From DATJZH01 sp035499215 (lineage in GTDB: Bacteria; Actinomycetota; Actinomycetes; Streptosporangiales; Streptosporangiaceae), in contig DATJZH010000177.1 in the NCBI GenBank assembly GCA_035499215.1, positions 1 to 64,000 of the forward strand: DNA of 64,000 nucleotides, given 5' to 3'. Below the pieces are notes generated by a model. It saw only the letters and a list, made by a program, of their open reading frames with translations. It did no database searches and was not told where the DNA came from. Numbering within the stretch: position 1 is the stretch's first letter; each line of letters starts with the position of its first letter. Positions 45,107-53,710 of the stretch are shown here, piece by piece. A program made the translations under genes and the position numbers.

Positions 45107-47476
45107 GTGACCGAGCAGTTCAGGGGCACGATCAACATAGATATCCGCGACTCGACGCCCGACTGGGCGCCGTTCGAGCCGCCGAAAGCGCCCGAGGGCG
45201 CGCCCAACGTCATCTACATCGTCCTCGATGACGTGGGCTTCTCGGCCATGAGCTGCTACGGCGGCCCCATCGAGACACCGAACATTGACCGGATCGCGGC
45301 CGACGGCTTCCGCTACACCCAGTGGCACACCACGGCCCTGTGCTCGCCCACCCGGTCGTGCCTGCTCACCGGGCGCAACCACACCCGCAACTCGATGGCC
45401 TGCATCACCGAGGCCGCGGTCGGCTTCCCGAACGCGAGCGGGACCATACCGCCGGAGAACGGCATGCTGCCGGAGATCCTCGGGGAACTCGGCTGGAATA
45501 CCTACATGGTGGGCAAGTGGCACCTGTGCCCGACCGTCGAGATGAACGTTGCCTCCACCCGGCGCAACTGGCCGTCGGGGCGGGGCTTCGAGCGCTGGTA
45601 TGGGTTCCTCGGCGCCGAGACCAACCAGTGGTACCCCGACCTGGTCTACGACAACCACCCGGTCGACCAGCCGAAGTCACCGCAGCAGGGCTATCACCTC
45701 ACCGCGGACCTGACCGATAAGGCGCTGGAGTTCGTCAAGGACGCCAAGGTGATCGCGCCGGACAAGCCGTATTTCCTGTACTACGCCCCCGGTGCCGCCC
45801 ATGCGCCGCATCAGGCCCCGAAGGAATGGATCGCCAAGTTCGCCGGGCGCTTCGACATGGGTTACGAGGCGATCCGGGAGCAGATCCTGGCCCGGCAGAA
45901 GGACATGGGCATTGTCCCGGCCGACACCGAGCTTCCCCCGGTCAACCCGATCGGCACGCCCGAGACTCGCACGGGGCCTGCAGGCCAGCAGTTCCCGCCG
46001 CTGGACGTCACCAGGCCGTGGGCCTCATTGTCCGCCGAGGAGAAGCGGCTGTTCTGCCGGGTGGCCGAGGTCTACGCGGGGTTTCTGGCACACGCTGACT
46101 ACCACATCGGCCGGCTGCTGGACTACCTGGAGGAGTCCGGGCAGCGGGAGAACACCATGGTGATCCTGGTGTCGGACAACGGCGCCAGCGGCGAGGGCGG
46201 CCCGCACGGCTCGGTGAACGAGAACAAGTTCTTCAATGGCGTCCCCGATGACTTGCAGGAAAACCTGGCGATGCTCGACGAGCTCGGCGGGACCAGGACT
46301 TACAACCACTACCCGAACGGCTGGGCGATGGCGTTCAACACGCCGTTCAAGATGTGGAAGCGGTATGAGTTCAACGGCGGCACCGCCGACCCGTGCATCA
46401 TCTCCTGTCCGTCGGCCACGGCCAGCGCCGCCACAGGCAAGGGCGAACTGCGCCACCAGTACCATCACGCGATCGACCTCGTGCCGACCATCCTGGACAC
46501 CCTCGGCGTGCAGGCCCCGGATACGATCAAGGGCCACGTGCAGAGCCGCTTCGACGGGGTGAGCATGCGCTACAGCGTCGAGATGGCTGCGGCGCCGTCC
46601 GCCAGGAAGACGCAGTTCTACTCCATGCTCGGCTCGCGCGGCATCTGGCACGAAGGCTGGAAGGCCGTCACAACGCATCCGACGATCAGCGGCTGGAGCG
46701 ACTTCAACGGCGACGCCTGGGAGCTGTACCACACCGACACCGATCGCGCCGAGCTGCACGACCTGGCGGCCGAGCACCCGGACAAGCTGCGCGAGCTGGT
46801 CAACATCTGGTTCGCCGAGGCGGGCGCGAACGGGGCCTTCCCGCTCGACGACCGGTCACCGCTCGAGATCATCCTGACGCCGCGGCCGCAGCTGGCGTCG
46901 CCCCGCGACCGCTACGCCTACTTCCCCGACACCGCCGAGGTACCGGAGGCGCAGGCCGTCAACATCCGCAACCGGTCCTACACGATCGGCGCCCTGGTGG
47001 ACATCCCCGCGCCCGGCGCGCAGGGCGTGCTGTTCGCGCAAGGGGCGCTGTTCGGCGGGCATTCCCTCTACCTGAAGGACAACCGGCTGCACTACGTCTA
47101 CAACTTCGTCGGCATGCTGGAGCAGAAGATCGACGGCACCGAGGACGTGCCGGCCGGGCAGGACCTTATCCTGTCGGCCTCGTTCGACAAGGATGGCGAG
47201 GATCCCCCTGGCGTGTCCACCGGGATCCTTTCTCTCTACCATGGCGAGAGAAAGGTCGGCGAGGGCCGGATCAGGACCCAGCCAGGGAACTTCAGCCTCG
47301 CGGGCGAGGGCCTGTGCGTCGGCCGGGACAGCGGCGCGCCCGTTACCGGCGACTACCCCGGCCAGGCTCCGTGGCGGTTCACCGGCGGCACGATCAAGCG
47401 GGTCGCTGTCGACGTGAGCGGCGATCCATACGTGGATATGGAACGCGAGGCCCAGGCGATGCTGGCCCGCGAGTAG
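45107..47476 (+). CDS. type I arylsulfatase (formylglycine-dependent)
   Basis: This 789-residue sulfatase should hydrolyse sulfate esters. The nucleophile site LCSPTRSCLLTGR has Cys at about residue 79 in the CxPxR context that is oxidised to formylglycine. Calcium ligands are in IVLDDVGFS (Asp 41, 42) and VILVSDNGAS. The second signature GWNTYMVGKWHL and a His pair in AAHAPHQAPKEW complete the site. Residues after about 560 form an extra beta-rich C-terminal domain. No signal peptide is seen, so it may be cytosolic or exported by a non-classical route. The GTG at 45107 has AAGGAG seven bases upstream. The activating enzyme is not in the window. A degenerate paralogue lies at 55298. Confidence 0.9.
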   Translation: MTEQFRGTINIDIRDSTPDWAPFEPPKAPEGAPNVIYIVLDDVGFSAMSCYGGPIETPNIDRIAADGFRYTQWHTTALCSPTRSCLLTGRNHTRNSMACITEAAVGFPNASGTIPPENGMLPEILGELGWNTYMVGKWHLCPTVEMNVASTRRNWPSGRGFERWYGFLGAETNQWYPDLVYDNHPVDQPKSPQQGYHLTADLTDKALEFVKDAKVIAPDKPYFLYYAPGAAHAPHQAPKEWIAKFAGRFDMGYEAIREQILARQKDMGIVPADTELPPVNPIGTPETRTGPAGQQFPPLDVTRPWASLSAEEKRLFCRVAEVYAGFLAHADYHIGRLLDYLEESGQRENTMVILVSDNGASGEGGPHGSVNENKFFNGVPDDLQENLAMLDELGGTRTYNHYPNGWAMAFNTPFKMWKRYEFNGGTADPCIISCPSATASAATGKGELRHQYHHAIDLVPTILDTLGVQAPDTIKGHVQSRFDGVSMRYSVEMAAAPSARKTQFYSMLGSRGIWHEGWKAVTTHPTISGWSDFNGDAWELYHTDTDRAELHDLAAEHPDKLRELVNIWFAEAGANGAFPLDDRSPLEIILTPRPQLASPRDRYAYFPDTAEVPEAQAVNIRNRSYTIGALVDIPAPGAQGVLFAQGALFGGHSLYLKDNRLHYVYNFVGMLEQKIDGTEDVPAGQDLILSASFDKDGEDPPGVSTGILSLYHGERKVGEGRIRTQPGNFSLAGEGLCVGRDSGAPVTGDYPGQAPWRFTGGTIKRVAVDVSGDPYVDMEREAQAMLARE

Positions 47477-47505
47477 CGCCGGCCGCCGCCATCAGCACGG
47501 CCCCT

Positions 47506-47522
47506 CGCCGCAGAACGCGGCG
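47506..47522. terminator. short hairpin between convergent genes
   Basis: CGCCGC (47506-47511) and GCGGCG (47517-47522) enclose AGAAC. It lies between the sulfatase stop and the stop of the convergent lipoprotein gene. There is no T tract and the stem is only six pairs, so it is a modest candidate. Confidence 0.4.
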
Positions 47523-47557
47523 GCGGGCTGCCGCGCCACAGTCCTGGCTGCCGCCCG

Positions 47558-48328
47558 CTACGCCATCAGCTGGTCTGACGCCCTCAGCGCGCGCAGCGCC
47601 GCGTCGAAGGAGAACATGCGGCTCCGGACGTGCTCAGCGTGCCGGTCGCCAGAGGCGCCGGGAGCCCGCTCAGCGTCCATCGCGGCGCGAACAGCCTGCA
47701 GCGTCGCGAGCACATCGGTAACCCGGCCGCGGCTGTTCTCATCCGGAGCGGCTTCGCGCAGCGCATAGAGCATCTGGGCGAAGTCATCTGCCCGGCGCTG
47801 GATCTCCAGCCAGCGCCGCCCTGCGTCGTGACCGGCCAGGGCAGCCGGCCTCTCGGCGACGCTCATAGCGTCATGGAGAGCCGAGCCGCGCCCGTATGCG
47901 TCGATGACCGTGGACCGCCAGGCTGCGGCGGCCGCGCCGCGGCGGCCCTCGGCGCGGAACACCCACACGACCACGGCGATGATCGCTATCGCGCCGATGA
48001 TGACGAGCGGCCAGATGTCCGCGGGACCGCCGGTCGCCGCGGGGGAACTGGTCGGCGTCGGGGTCATGGCGCTGCGGGACGTCGGAGCCGGGCTGGCGGC
48101 GCTGCGCGGCGCCGCCGGCCCGGCGCTGGAAGACGCCGGCGGATGGGTGGTGGCCGTTGCCGGGAGGCTGGGTGACAGGCTCAGGCCCGGGCTGAGCGTG
48201 GCGTGCACGTTCGCTGCGGGCGTAAGGCCGCCGGTCGCGGCTTCGCCGCCCCGCCCGCAGCCCGCTGCGACGAATGCGACGAGAAACATCATTGCGAAAA
48301 GGAGCAGGCTGTTGGTCAGGCGCCGCAT
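47558..48328 (-). CDS. predicted lipoprotein with an internal membrane helix
   Basis: This 256-residue protein starts with a lipoprotein signal (LLLFAMMFLVAFVAAGC, Cys at the lipobox). A Pro/Ser/Thr-rich linker of about 80 residues follows, then one membrane helix (IWPLVIIGAIAIIAVVVWVF) and a helical domain of about 120 residues (RRWLEIQRRADDFAQMLYAL). No family is recognised. The layout suggests an outer anchor and an inner cytoplasmic domain. I placed the start at the ATG at 48328, where the signal sequence begins. A weak island half-site (TCACCC at 48413) lies 85 bases upstream. Confidence 0.7.
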   Translation of the reverse strand: MRRLTNSLLLFAMMFLVAFVAAGCGRGGEAATGGLTPAANVHATLSPGLSLSPSLPATATTHPPASSSAGPAAPRSAASPAPTSRSAMTPTPTSSPAATGGPADIWPLVIIGAIAIIAVVVWVFRAEGRRGAAAAAWRSTVIDAYGRGSALHDAMSVAERPAALAGHDAGRRWLEIQRRADDFAQMLYALREAAPDENSRGRVTDVLATLQAVRAAMDAERAPGASGDRHAEHVRSRMFSFDAALRALRASDQLMA

Positions 48329-48438
48329 GCTCCAGCCTTTCGCGTTGTGCTGCAGAGAATACGCCGGCAAACGGCATCACCATCAGGTTCTGCCCGGGCC
48401 GCTGCGCAGTGCTCACCCGCGAGAGGGGAGCCCGGCAC

Positions 48439-48735
48439 TCAGCCGGCCAGCGGGTCCTCGTCGGCGGCATCGGCGAAGGACGCGCTGGTTTCCACCTCAG
48501 GCCGGCGGACTTCCATCAGTGCCAGCCACTGGAACGTCCGCCGGTCGGCGGCAGTCAGCGCCGCTGCGTAACCGACCGGGGCCACAGCCGGTACCGGCGG
48601 GCCACGTGCCGAGAATGCCCTGCACGGTGCCGGCGATGCCGGTGATCAGCGCTGTCCTGCTTCCCGCCAGCGGATGCACGCCCGAGCTCAGCTGCTCGCC
48701 GATGACCGGGAAATTGCCGAGCGCCGAATCCCGTG
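48439..48735 (-). pseudogene. remnant of a YihY/BrkB-like membrane protein
   Basis: Immediately after the antiporter stop, one minus-strand frame reads DSALGNFPVIGEQLSSGVHP then LAGSRTALITGIAGTVQGIL. This resembles the middle of YihY/BrkB-type membrane proteins. The frame then degrades. A second frame continues with TAADRRTFQWLALMEVRRPE to a TGA at 48439. There is no start codon with a ribosome site and the two parts are in different frames, so this looks like a decayed fragment. The family call rests on a short match by eye. The rest of the 48329-48754 gap shows nothing else. Confidence 0.35.
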
Positions 48736-48754
48736 CGGCCGCACCAGGGGCAGG

Positions 48755-50014
48755 TCAGGACGCACCGCGAATGAGCCGGCGCGCGGGCAGCTGGGGCATC
48801 CCGGCGTCGTCGGCTGCGCCCGCGGCCGCGGCGAGCCGCGGTCCGAAGCGCCGGGCCAGCGGATCGGCCGTCGCGCCGTGCGCGATCACGCTGACCAGCA
48901 CGGTGAAAGCGATCACCGCGACGGCGCGGCCGGCTACCCGTTCGCCCAGTTCCTCGAGCGCGAGCAGGGCGAACACCACCGACGCCAGGCCGCGCGGACC
49001 GAACCAGCCCACGAACGCGGTGGCAGCCCGGCCGAGCCGGGTTCCGGCCAGCGCGATCGCCACCGGCGCCATCCGGATAACGGTAAGGCTGAGGATGGCG
49101 TAGAGAACCGTCTGCCAGCTCAGGCTCCGGAACGCGGGCACGACGGCGACGGCGCCGAACGCCAGCCAGACCAGCAGCGACACCGCAGCGCCGGTCTCCT
49201 CCACGAACGGCACCAGCCCCTCGGCGCGCCGCCCGGCGGTGGCGCCGAACGCGAGCCCGCCAACGAACGCGGCGATGAAGCCATTGCCGTGCAGGGCCAG
49301 CGCGCTGGCGTAGGCGCATACGGCCAGCCCCAGCACCGCCGTGCCGGCGAAGCCGCCCGCGACCCAGCCGCGGCGCCGGGCCACCTGCACCAGAAAGCCG
49401 CCAGCGCCGCCGACTGCCGCGCCGACGAGCAGGCCGATCGCCACCTCGGCGACAGCTTCGGCCAGCTTCGCGCTTGCGGCGTGCGCGGAGCTCGCGCCCG
49501 CGATGGCGATCAGCACGAATGGCGTCGCGATCCCGTCGTTGAGCCCGCTCTCGACGTTGACCAGCCGGCGGATGCGCGCCGGGACCGCCGGATTGACCAT
49601 CATGCCCGCGCCCAGGGCCGCGTCCGTCGGCGCCAGGGCGGCGCCGACCAGCAGGGCCAGCCAGATGCTCATTCCGCCGAACAGGGCAGCCGCGAGCATG
49701 GCCCCCAGGCCGATGGTCAGGGGCAGGCCGATGCCGAGCAGCCGCACGCACAGGCCCATGTCGGCGCGAAGGTCCCGCAGCCCGACCCTGGAGGCGTCCG
49801 CGAAGAGCACCAGGATCAGCGTGATCTCCGCCAGGTTCTTGATCAGCTCGCGGGAGGGCGTGTACCCCAGGACCGCGAGCGGGTCGTGCGTCAGCGCCAG
49901 CCCGGCCAGGACGAACATGATCGGCGCCGTAACGTCGAAGCGCTCAAGCCGCGCCGACAGCGTCCCCCACGCGAACACCAGCGCCGCCACGATCGCCAGG
50001 TCGGATGTGCTCAC
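48755..50014 (-). CDS. CPA1-type cation:proton antiporter
   Basis: This 419-residue protein has 12 or so membrane segments. The Na+/H+ exchanger core is seen in GAALAPTDAALGAGMM and VNVESGLNDGIATPFVLI, which carries the Asn-Asp ion-binding pair, and FVGWFGPRGLASVVFALL. It resembles NhaP/CPA1 proteins, which export Na+ or K+ in exchange for protons. There is no long C-terminal regulatory domain. Start GTG at 50014. It follows the DUF6325/small-peptide operon on the same strand, but a strong hairpin separates them, so it is probably transcribed on its own. Confidence 0.9.
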   Translation of the reverse strand: MSTSDLAIVAALVFAWGTLSARLERFDVTAPIMFVLAGLALTHDPLAVLGYTPSRELIKNLAEITLILVLFADASRVGLRDLRADMGLCVRLLGIGLPLTIGLGAMLAAALFGGMSIWLALLVGAALAPTDAALGAGMMVNPAVPARIRRLVNVESGLNDGIATPFVLIAIAGASSAHAASAKLAEAVAEVAIGLLVGAAVGGAGGFLVQVARRRGWVAGGFAGTAVLGLAVCAYASALALHGNGFIAAFVGGLAFGATAGRRAEGLVPFVEETGAAVSLLVWLAFGAVAVVPAFRSLSWQTVLYAILSLTVIRMAPVAIALAGTRLGRAATAFVGWFGPRGLASVVFALLALEELGERVAGRAVAVIAFTVLVSVIAHGATADPLARRFGPRLAAAAGAADDAGMPQLPARRLIRGAS

Positions 50015-50130
50015 TGTGCTACCTGCGGGCTCCGGCGTTCATGCGACTGAGAGGCCTGGCGCTCAGTTAGCTCTGCCACGGCTGGCCCGGGCCGGCGAAC
50101 GGCATGCCGGGCTTGACTGAGGCAGACCCA

Positions 50131-50166
50131 GGCGCCGGCTGGCAGCACTGCTGGCCAGCCGGCGCC
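50131..50166 (-). terminator. 13-bp perfect hairpin after the DUF6325 operon
   Basis: GGCGCCGGCTGGC (50131-50143) pairs with GCCAGCCGGCGCC (50154-50166) around a ten-base loop. It begins 24 bases after the stop of the small Arg-rich peptide on the minus strand, the place for a terminator of the DUF6325 operon. There is no T tract. Confidence 0.7.
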
Positions 50167-50189
50167 CTGGCGAACAACGCCTCAGGCCG

Positions 50190-50258
50190 CTAGCGGCGGG
50201 AAACGCGCCGCGCGGTGCGCCGTGACGTGCGCCTGGCTACCCTGCGTCCTCCGAACAT
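50190..50258 (-). CDS. 22-residue Arg-rich small protein
   Basis: A tiny reading frame of 22 codons starts at the ATG at 50258 with an ideal AGGAGG (50265-50270) six bases upstream, and ends with TAG at 50190. The product begins MFGGRRVARR and contains about twelve arginines in a regular RR-spaced pattern (ARRTSRRTARRVSRR). It starts 35 bases after the DUF6325 stop and is followed by a strong hairpin, so it is the second gene of that transcript. The N-terminus resembles that of the SHOCT protein at 44584 (MFMRRRPL). It may be a membrane-surface or nucleic-acid-binding peptide; function is unknown. Confidence 0.65.
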   Translation of the reverse strand: MFGGRRVARRTSRRTARRVSRR

Positions 50259-50292
50259 CTCATGCCTCCTGGTTCTGGTCCTCGCTTAGAGG

Positions 50293-50847
50293 TTATGGCG
50301 TCTGCGCTGCGGCCGACGTTTCCAGCTCGTGCAGTTCGCGCGCCTCCTCGGCGGAGAGCAGCCCGATCTCGACCAGGTCGAGCGGGCTGATGAAGCCGTC
50401 GCTGATGCGGAAGCCCCCCGCGCGGGCGATCGCATCCCGAAGCGGCACCGCCCAGTGGTGCTCCAGCAGGATGAGCGCCGCCGCTGAGTCGTTCGGGATG
50501 TCCTCCAGCACATCCCAGCCCTCCTCCTCGGTGAACACATGCACCCCGCCCTCGGCGGCGGCCTCCTCGGCGCCCGCGATCGCGCCTTCTTCCGCCCCTT
50601 CCTCGCCCTCGACACCGAGGCCGATCAGCGCGCCGATCTTGCTGCCGAGTTCAATCGCCTCGTCTTCGGTCAGGTTGCTGAGGTGCTCTATCTCCAGCTC
50701 CCCGTCGGCGTCCTTGTACACGGCCAGCGAGTCGATCACCCGCACCAGGTCGCTTTCGCGCAGCCGCTCCAGCTCGGCGATGATCTCGCCGTGGAAGCTG
50801 GGCTGGCTGAACCCCAGTACGAGTAGCTGCACAGGTCCGATTGCCAT
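50293..50847 (-). CDS. DUF6325 family protein
   Basis: This acidic, soluble 184-residue protein begins GPVQLLVLGFSQPSFHGEII and contains VRVIDSLAVYKDADGELEIE. A Gly/Ala/Glu-rich middle (EGEEGAEEGAIAGAEE) and ALILLEHHWAVPLRDAIARA follow. This is the DUF6325 family, found with SHOCT-type small proteins and of unknown function. The strong negative charge next to a gene for a strongly positive peptide suggests that the two products interact. The ATG at 50847 has AAAGGG eight bases upstream. Palindromes F and G lie in the divergent gap to the DUF2252 gene. Confidence 0.82.
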   Translation of the reverse strand: MAIGPVQLLVLGFSQPSFHGEIIAELERLRESDLVRVIDSLAVYKDADGELEIEHLSNLTEDEAIELGSKIGALIGLGVEGEEGAEEGAIAGAEEAAAEGGVHVFTEEEGWDVLEDIPNDSAAALILLEHHWAVPLRDAIARAGGFRISDGFISPLDLVEIGLLSAEEARELHELETSAAAQTP

Positions 50848-50991
50848 GTTCGTTGCCCTTTCGCATGCTCGGCCGGCCCTCGTCGGCTGGCCTGTCCGGC
50901 GGGGTGCCGGGCCCTGAGCCGCCGGTAGACCCGATCCGGACCTCCCTGGCAGCAGCATCACGAGCATCACGCCGGCTGCGGGGGCGGCGCA

Positions 50992-51008
50992 TCACCCCAG
51001 GTGGGTGG
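50992..51008. promoter_or_regulatory. island palindrome, copy F
   Basis: TCACCC-CAGGT-GGGTGG, five-base spacer, last base of the right arm changed. It lies 145 bases upstream of DUF6325 and 207 bases upstream of DUF2252. Confidence 0.6.
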
Positions 51009-51052
51009 TGCAGCTGGGAGATATGCTCAGCGGTACCGCGCGGCTGCGTGCG

Positions 51053-51069
51053 TCACCCCGCCCGGGTGG
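51053..51069. promoter_or_regulatory. island palindrome, copy G
   Basis: TCACCC-CGCCC-GGGTGG, five-base spacer, the same variant right arm as copy F. It lies 146 bases upstream of the DUF2252 start. Confidence 0.6.
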
Positions 51070-51214
51070 GGCCGCGGCACCGCTGACGGGGCATGGTCGA
51101 GTGCACCGGCGCGGTCGGCCGGCCCAGCGGGCCTGCTGACACGGCGGGCGGGCGGGCGGCAGCGCTTCGCCTGGGTGGCGCGTTCGTGGCCCGGTCGTGG
51201 ACAGAGAGGAGCCG

Positions 51215-52678
51215 ATGATGAATGAGCTGACGGCAGAGGCTCCGCCCCGGGGTGCGCAGCGGTACCAGCTTGACACGACGCTCGGGGATCTGACTCCAGA
51301 CGAGAGCATCGCCCGGGGCAGAGCGGCGCGCGCTGAGGTGCCGCGTGCCAGCCATGCCGTTTTCGACCCTCCCTCGGACCGGCTGGACCCGATCGGCCTG
51401 CTGGCGAAGCAGGCCGAGTCGCGGGTGCCTGAGCTGGTGCCGATCCGGTGGGGCCGGATGATGGTATCCCCGTTCACCTTCTTCCGCGGGGCAGCGCTGC
51501 CGATGGCCAGCGACCTGTCCGCCACTCCGGTGTCCGGGCTGCCGGTCCAGGCATGCGGCGACGCGCACCTGTCGAACTTCGGCATCTTCGGCTCGGCCGA
51601 GCGCCGTCTGATGTTCGACGTCAACGATTTCGATGAGACCCTGCCCGGCCCGTGGGAATGGGACGTCAAGCGGCTTGCCGCCAGCCTGGAGGTGGCAGGG
51701 CGCGACAACGGGTACTCCGGCAGGGACCGCCGCGAGATCGTCGCGGCCGCGGTCTCCCGGTACCGGCAGGCGATGCGCACCTTCGCCGGGATGGGCAACC
51801 TGGATGTCTGGTACGCGCATGCCGACATAGAGCAGATGCGGGCGGATTTTGACAGCCAGCTGAAGGCCCGGCAGCGCAAGATGGTCGACAAGAGCCTGGC
51901 TAAGGCGCGAACCAGGGACAGCATGCAGGAAGTGGCCAAGCTGACCCATCTGGTGGATGGCCGGCCGCGGATCATCTCGGACCCGCCGCTGCTGGTCCCG
52001 GTCACAGAGCTGCTGCCCAGGGAGGTGGATCAGCAGGCCTTCGAGGCGCAGATCAAGGGACTGCTCGCCAGCTACCGGCGCACGCTGGAAACCGACCGCA
52101 GGTTCCTGCTCGAGCAGTTCCAGTTCTGCGACATGGCCCGCAAAGTTGTCGGTGTGGGCAGCGTCGGGACCCGGTGCTGGATCATCCTGATGCTCGGCCG
52201 CGACGCGTCCGATCCGCTGTTCCTGCAGGTCAAGGAGGCCGAGAATTCGGTCCTGGCCAGCTTTGTCGGTGCCAGCAAGTTCACCAACCAGGGCCAGCGG
52301 GTCGTTGCGGGCCAGCGGCTGATGCAGGCGTCCAGCGACATCTTCCTGGGCTGGCAGCGGACCGAGGCAGGACTGGACGGGAAGCAGCGGGACTTCTATG
52401 TCCGCCAGCTGCGGGACTGGAAGTTCTCCGTCCCCGTCGAGATCATGATCCCGCGCGGCATGCGGACGTACGGCGAGCTCTGCGGGTGGACGCTGGCGCG
52501 GGCACACGCCCGTTCCGGCGACAGGATCGCCATCGCCGCCTACCTGGGCGGCTCGGACGTGTTCGACAAGGCCATCACCCAGTTTGCCGCCGCGTACGCC
52601 GACCAGAACGAGCGCGACTACAACTCTCTCGTCGACGCCGTCGCATCGGGGCGGATAACCGCCGAGCGCGGCCTGTGA
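51215..52678 (+). CDS. DUF2252 domain protein
   Basis: This soluble protein of about 487 residues shows the DUF2252 motifs MMVSPFTFFRGAALPMASDL, QACGDAHLSNFGIF and FDVNDFDETLPGPWEWDVKR. The GDAHLSNFG and DFDET segments recall the catalytic loop and metal motif of aminoglycoside-kinase-like folds, so a phosphotransferase activity is conceivable but unproven. The C-terminal part (GWTLARAHARSGDRIAIAAY) is typical of the family. GAGGAG just upstream selects the ATG at 51215 over the GTG at 51197. It is transcribed away from DUF6325 across palindromes F and G. A GAP-family gene follows 69 bases later. Confidence 0.88.
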   Translation: MMNELTAEAPPRGAQRYQLDTTLGDLTPDESIARGRAARAEVPRASHAVFDPPSDRLDPIGLLAKQAESRVPELVPIRWGRMMVSPFTFFRGAALPMASDLSATPVSGLPVQACGDAHLSNFGIFGSAERRLMFDVNDFDETLPGPWEWDVKRLAASLEVAGRDNGYSGRDRREIVAAAVSRYRQAMRTFAGMGNLDVWYAHADIEQMRADFDSQLKARQRKMVDKSLAKARTRDSMQEVAKLTHLVDGRPRIISDPPLLVPVTELLPREVDQQAFEAQIKGLLASYRRTLETDRRFLLEQFQFCDMARKVVGVGSVGTRCWIILMLGRDASDPLFLQVKEAENSVLASFVGASKFTNQGQRVVAGQRLMQASSDIFLGWQRTEAGLDGKQRDFYVRQLRDWKFSVPVEIMIPRGMRTYGELCGWTLARAHARSGDRIAIAAYLGGSDVFDKAITQFAAAYADQNERDYNSLVDAVASGRITAERGL

Positions 52679-52747
52679 GATCCCGGCTGGCCCGGGCGGC
52701 GGGGCTGCCCCCGGCGCTCGCGGCGCTGACATCGGGAGTCGTGCAGG

Positions 52748-53392
52748 GTGGTACTTGACCTGATGCTCATCGGGCTCGGGATCACCCTCGAGCCCTTCCC
52801 GCTGACCGGCTTCATCCTGATCCTGAGTGCGGAGAAGGGCACCAGGAAGGGCCTGGCGTTCATCTTGGGCTGGCTGGCGTGCCTGGTCCTGGTGATCGCC
52901 GCCGTCGTCCTGATGACCGGGGGCAAGCCGCCGGCGCCGAGCACCGCGCCGTCCACCGCTGTCCTCGCGGTGAAGCTTGCCCTCGGCGTGGTGCTGATCC
53001 TCTTCGCCGCACGGCAGTGGCGCCGGATGGGCAGCCCCCGCAAGCCGCCGGCCTGGATGGCGCGGCTGGACAGGCTCTCGCTCTGGACCGCCGCCGGCCT
53101 CGCCGCCTTCCTCCAGCCCTGGACCCTGGTCGCGGCTGGCGCCGCTACGGTTGTCCAGGCCAAGCTTTCCGGTCCGGCGAGCTATCTGACGCTGCTGCTG
53201 TTCTGCCTGCTGGCCACCTCCAGTTTCCTGTACCTGGAGCTGTACGCGGCATTCAGCCCGGCCTCGGCCGGTGCCCGGCTGAAGGCGCTGCGGACCTGGC
53301 TGGACACCCATCGCGACCAGGTGATCATCGTGATCTCGCTGCTGCTGGGCTTCTGGCTGGCAGGCAAGAGCATCTACCTGCTGGTGGGCTGA
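52748..53392 (+). CDS. GAP-family membrane protein (copy 2)
   Basis: This 214-residue protein has six membrane segments and the GAP-family opening LMLIGLGITLEPFPLTGFIL. Next come ILGWLACLVLVIAAVVLM and a cytoplasmic loop with RQWRRMGSPRKPPAWM. It is only distantly similar to copy 1 at 43063. Family members are linked to surface lipid export; the cargo is unknown. The GTG at 52748 follows a weak CAGGG site. It is likely co-transcribed with DUF2252. Confidence 0.8.
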   Translation: MVLDLMLIGLGITLEPFPLTGFILILSAEKGTRKGLAFILGWLACLVLVIAAVVLMTGGKPPAPSTAPSTAVLAVKLALGVVLILFAARQWRRMGSPRKPPAWMARLDRLSLWTAAGLAAFLQPWTLVAAGAATVVQAKLSGPASYLTLLLFCLLATSSFLYLELYAAFSPASAGARLKALRTWLDTHRDQVIIVISLLLGFWLAGKSIYLLVG

Positions 53393-53710
53393 CCCGCGAT
53401 GTGCCGCCAGGGCCGGCGGCCCTGGCTTCGGCCGGCCGGCTCTGGCCCGGCAGCAGCGCTGGCCGATGGCGCTGCCCGTGCCGGCTGCCGGTCCGCGGGC
53501 CAGATGGCGGCCTGCGCCGTGGATACCCTCCGGTAGCATCACCCGGTTCAGGTGAGGTGGTCGCGTTCGTCCCGCGGGACGCTTGGCCGACGGCACTCAG
53601 GAACGTGGGCTGCTGTGCCGCCTGGCCGCGTGCCGGGCGGGAGGAAGTGTGCAGGCAAATCCGCGTGCTGCCCGCGCGGTCTGTCTGGCCCGAGGCCGCG
53701 GAGGACGCCC
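53393..53710. other. 318-base gap before the ClC gene
   Basis: No gene is supported here. The gap carries palindrome H (53539-53555) and should contain the ClC promoter. Confidence 0.55.
53539..53555. promoter_or_regulatory. island palindrome, copy H
   Basis: TCACCC-GGTTC-AGGTGA, five-base spacer, one mismatch at the first base of the right arm. It lies 156 bases upstream of the ClC channel gene. Confidence 0.6.

Larger units (their letters stand above)
50848..51214. other. divergent control region, DUF6325 / DUF2252
   Basis: This 367-base gap holds two island palindromes (F 50992-51008, G 51053-51069) 61 bases apart. It has no gene I can support. The pairing suggests cooperative binding with control of both directions. 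Confidence 0.6.

Noticed and set aside
48413..48429. Further island palindrome upstream of the lipoprotein gene (and at 55122-55138)
   Set aside because: The left half TCACCC is present, but the right arms (AGGGGA, GAGCGA) have two mismatches each, so I do not count them.
51053..53596. 847-codon open frame on the minus strand opposite DUF2252 and GAP
   Set aside because: It is a high-GC antisense shadow: rich in Gln, Arg and His with no domain, while the plus-strand genes have clear families.
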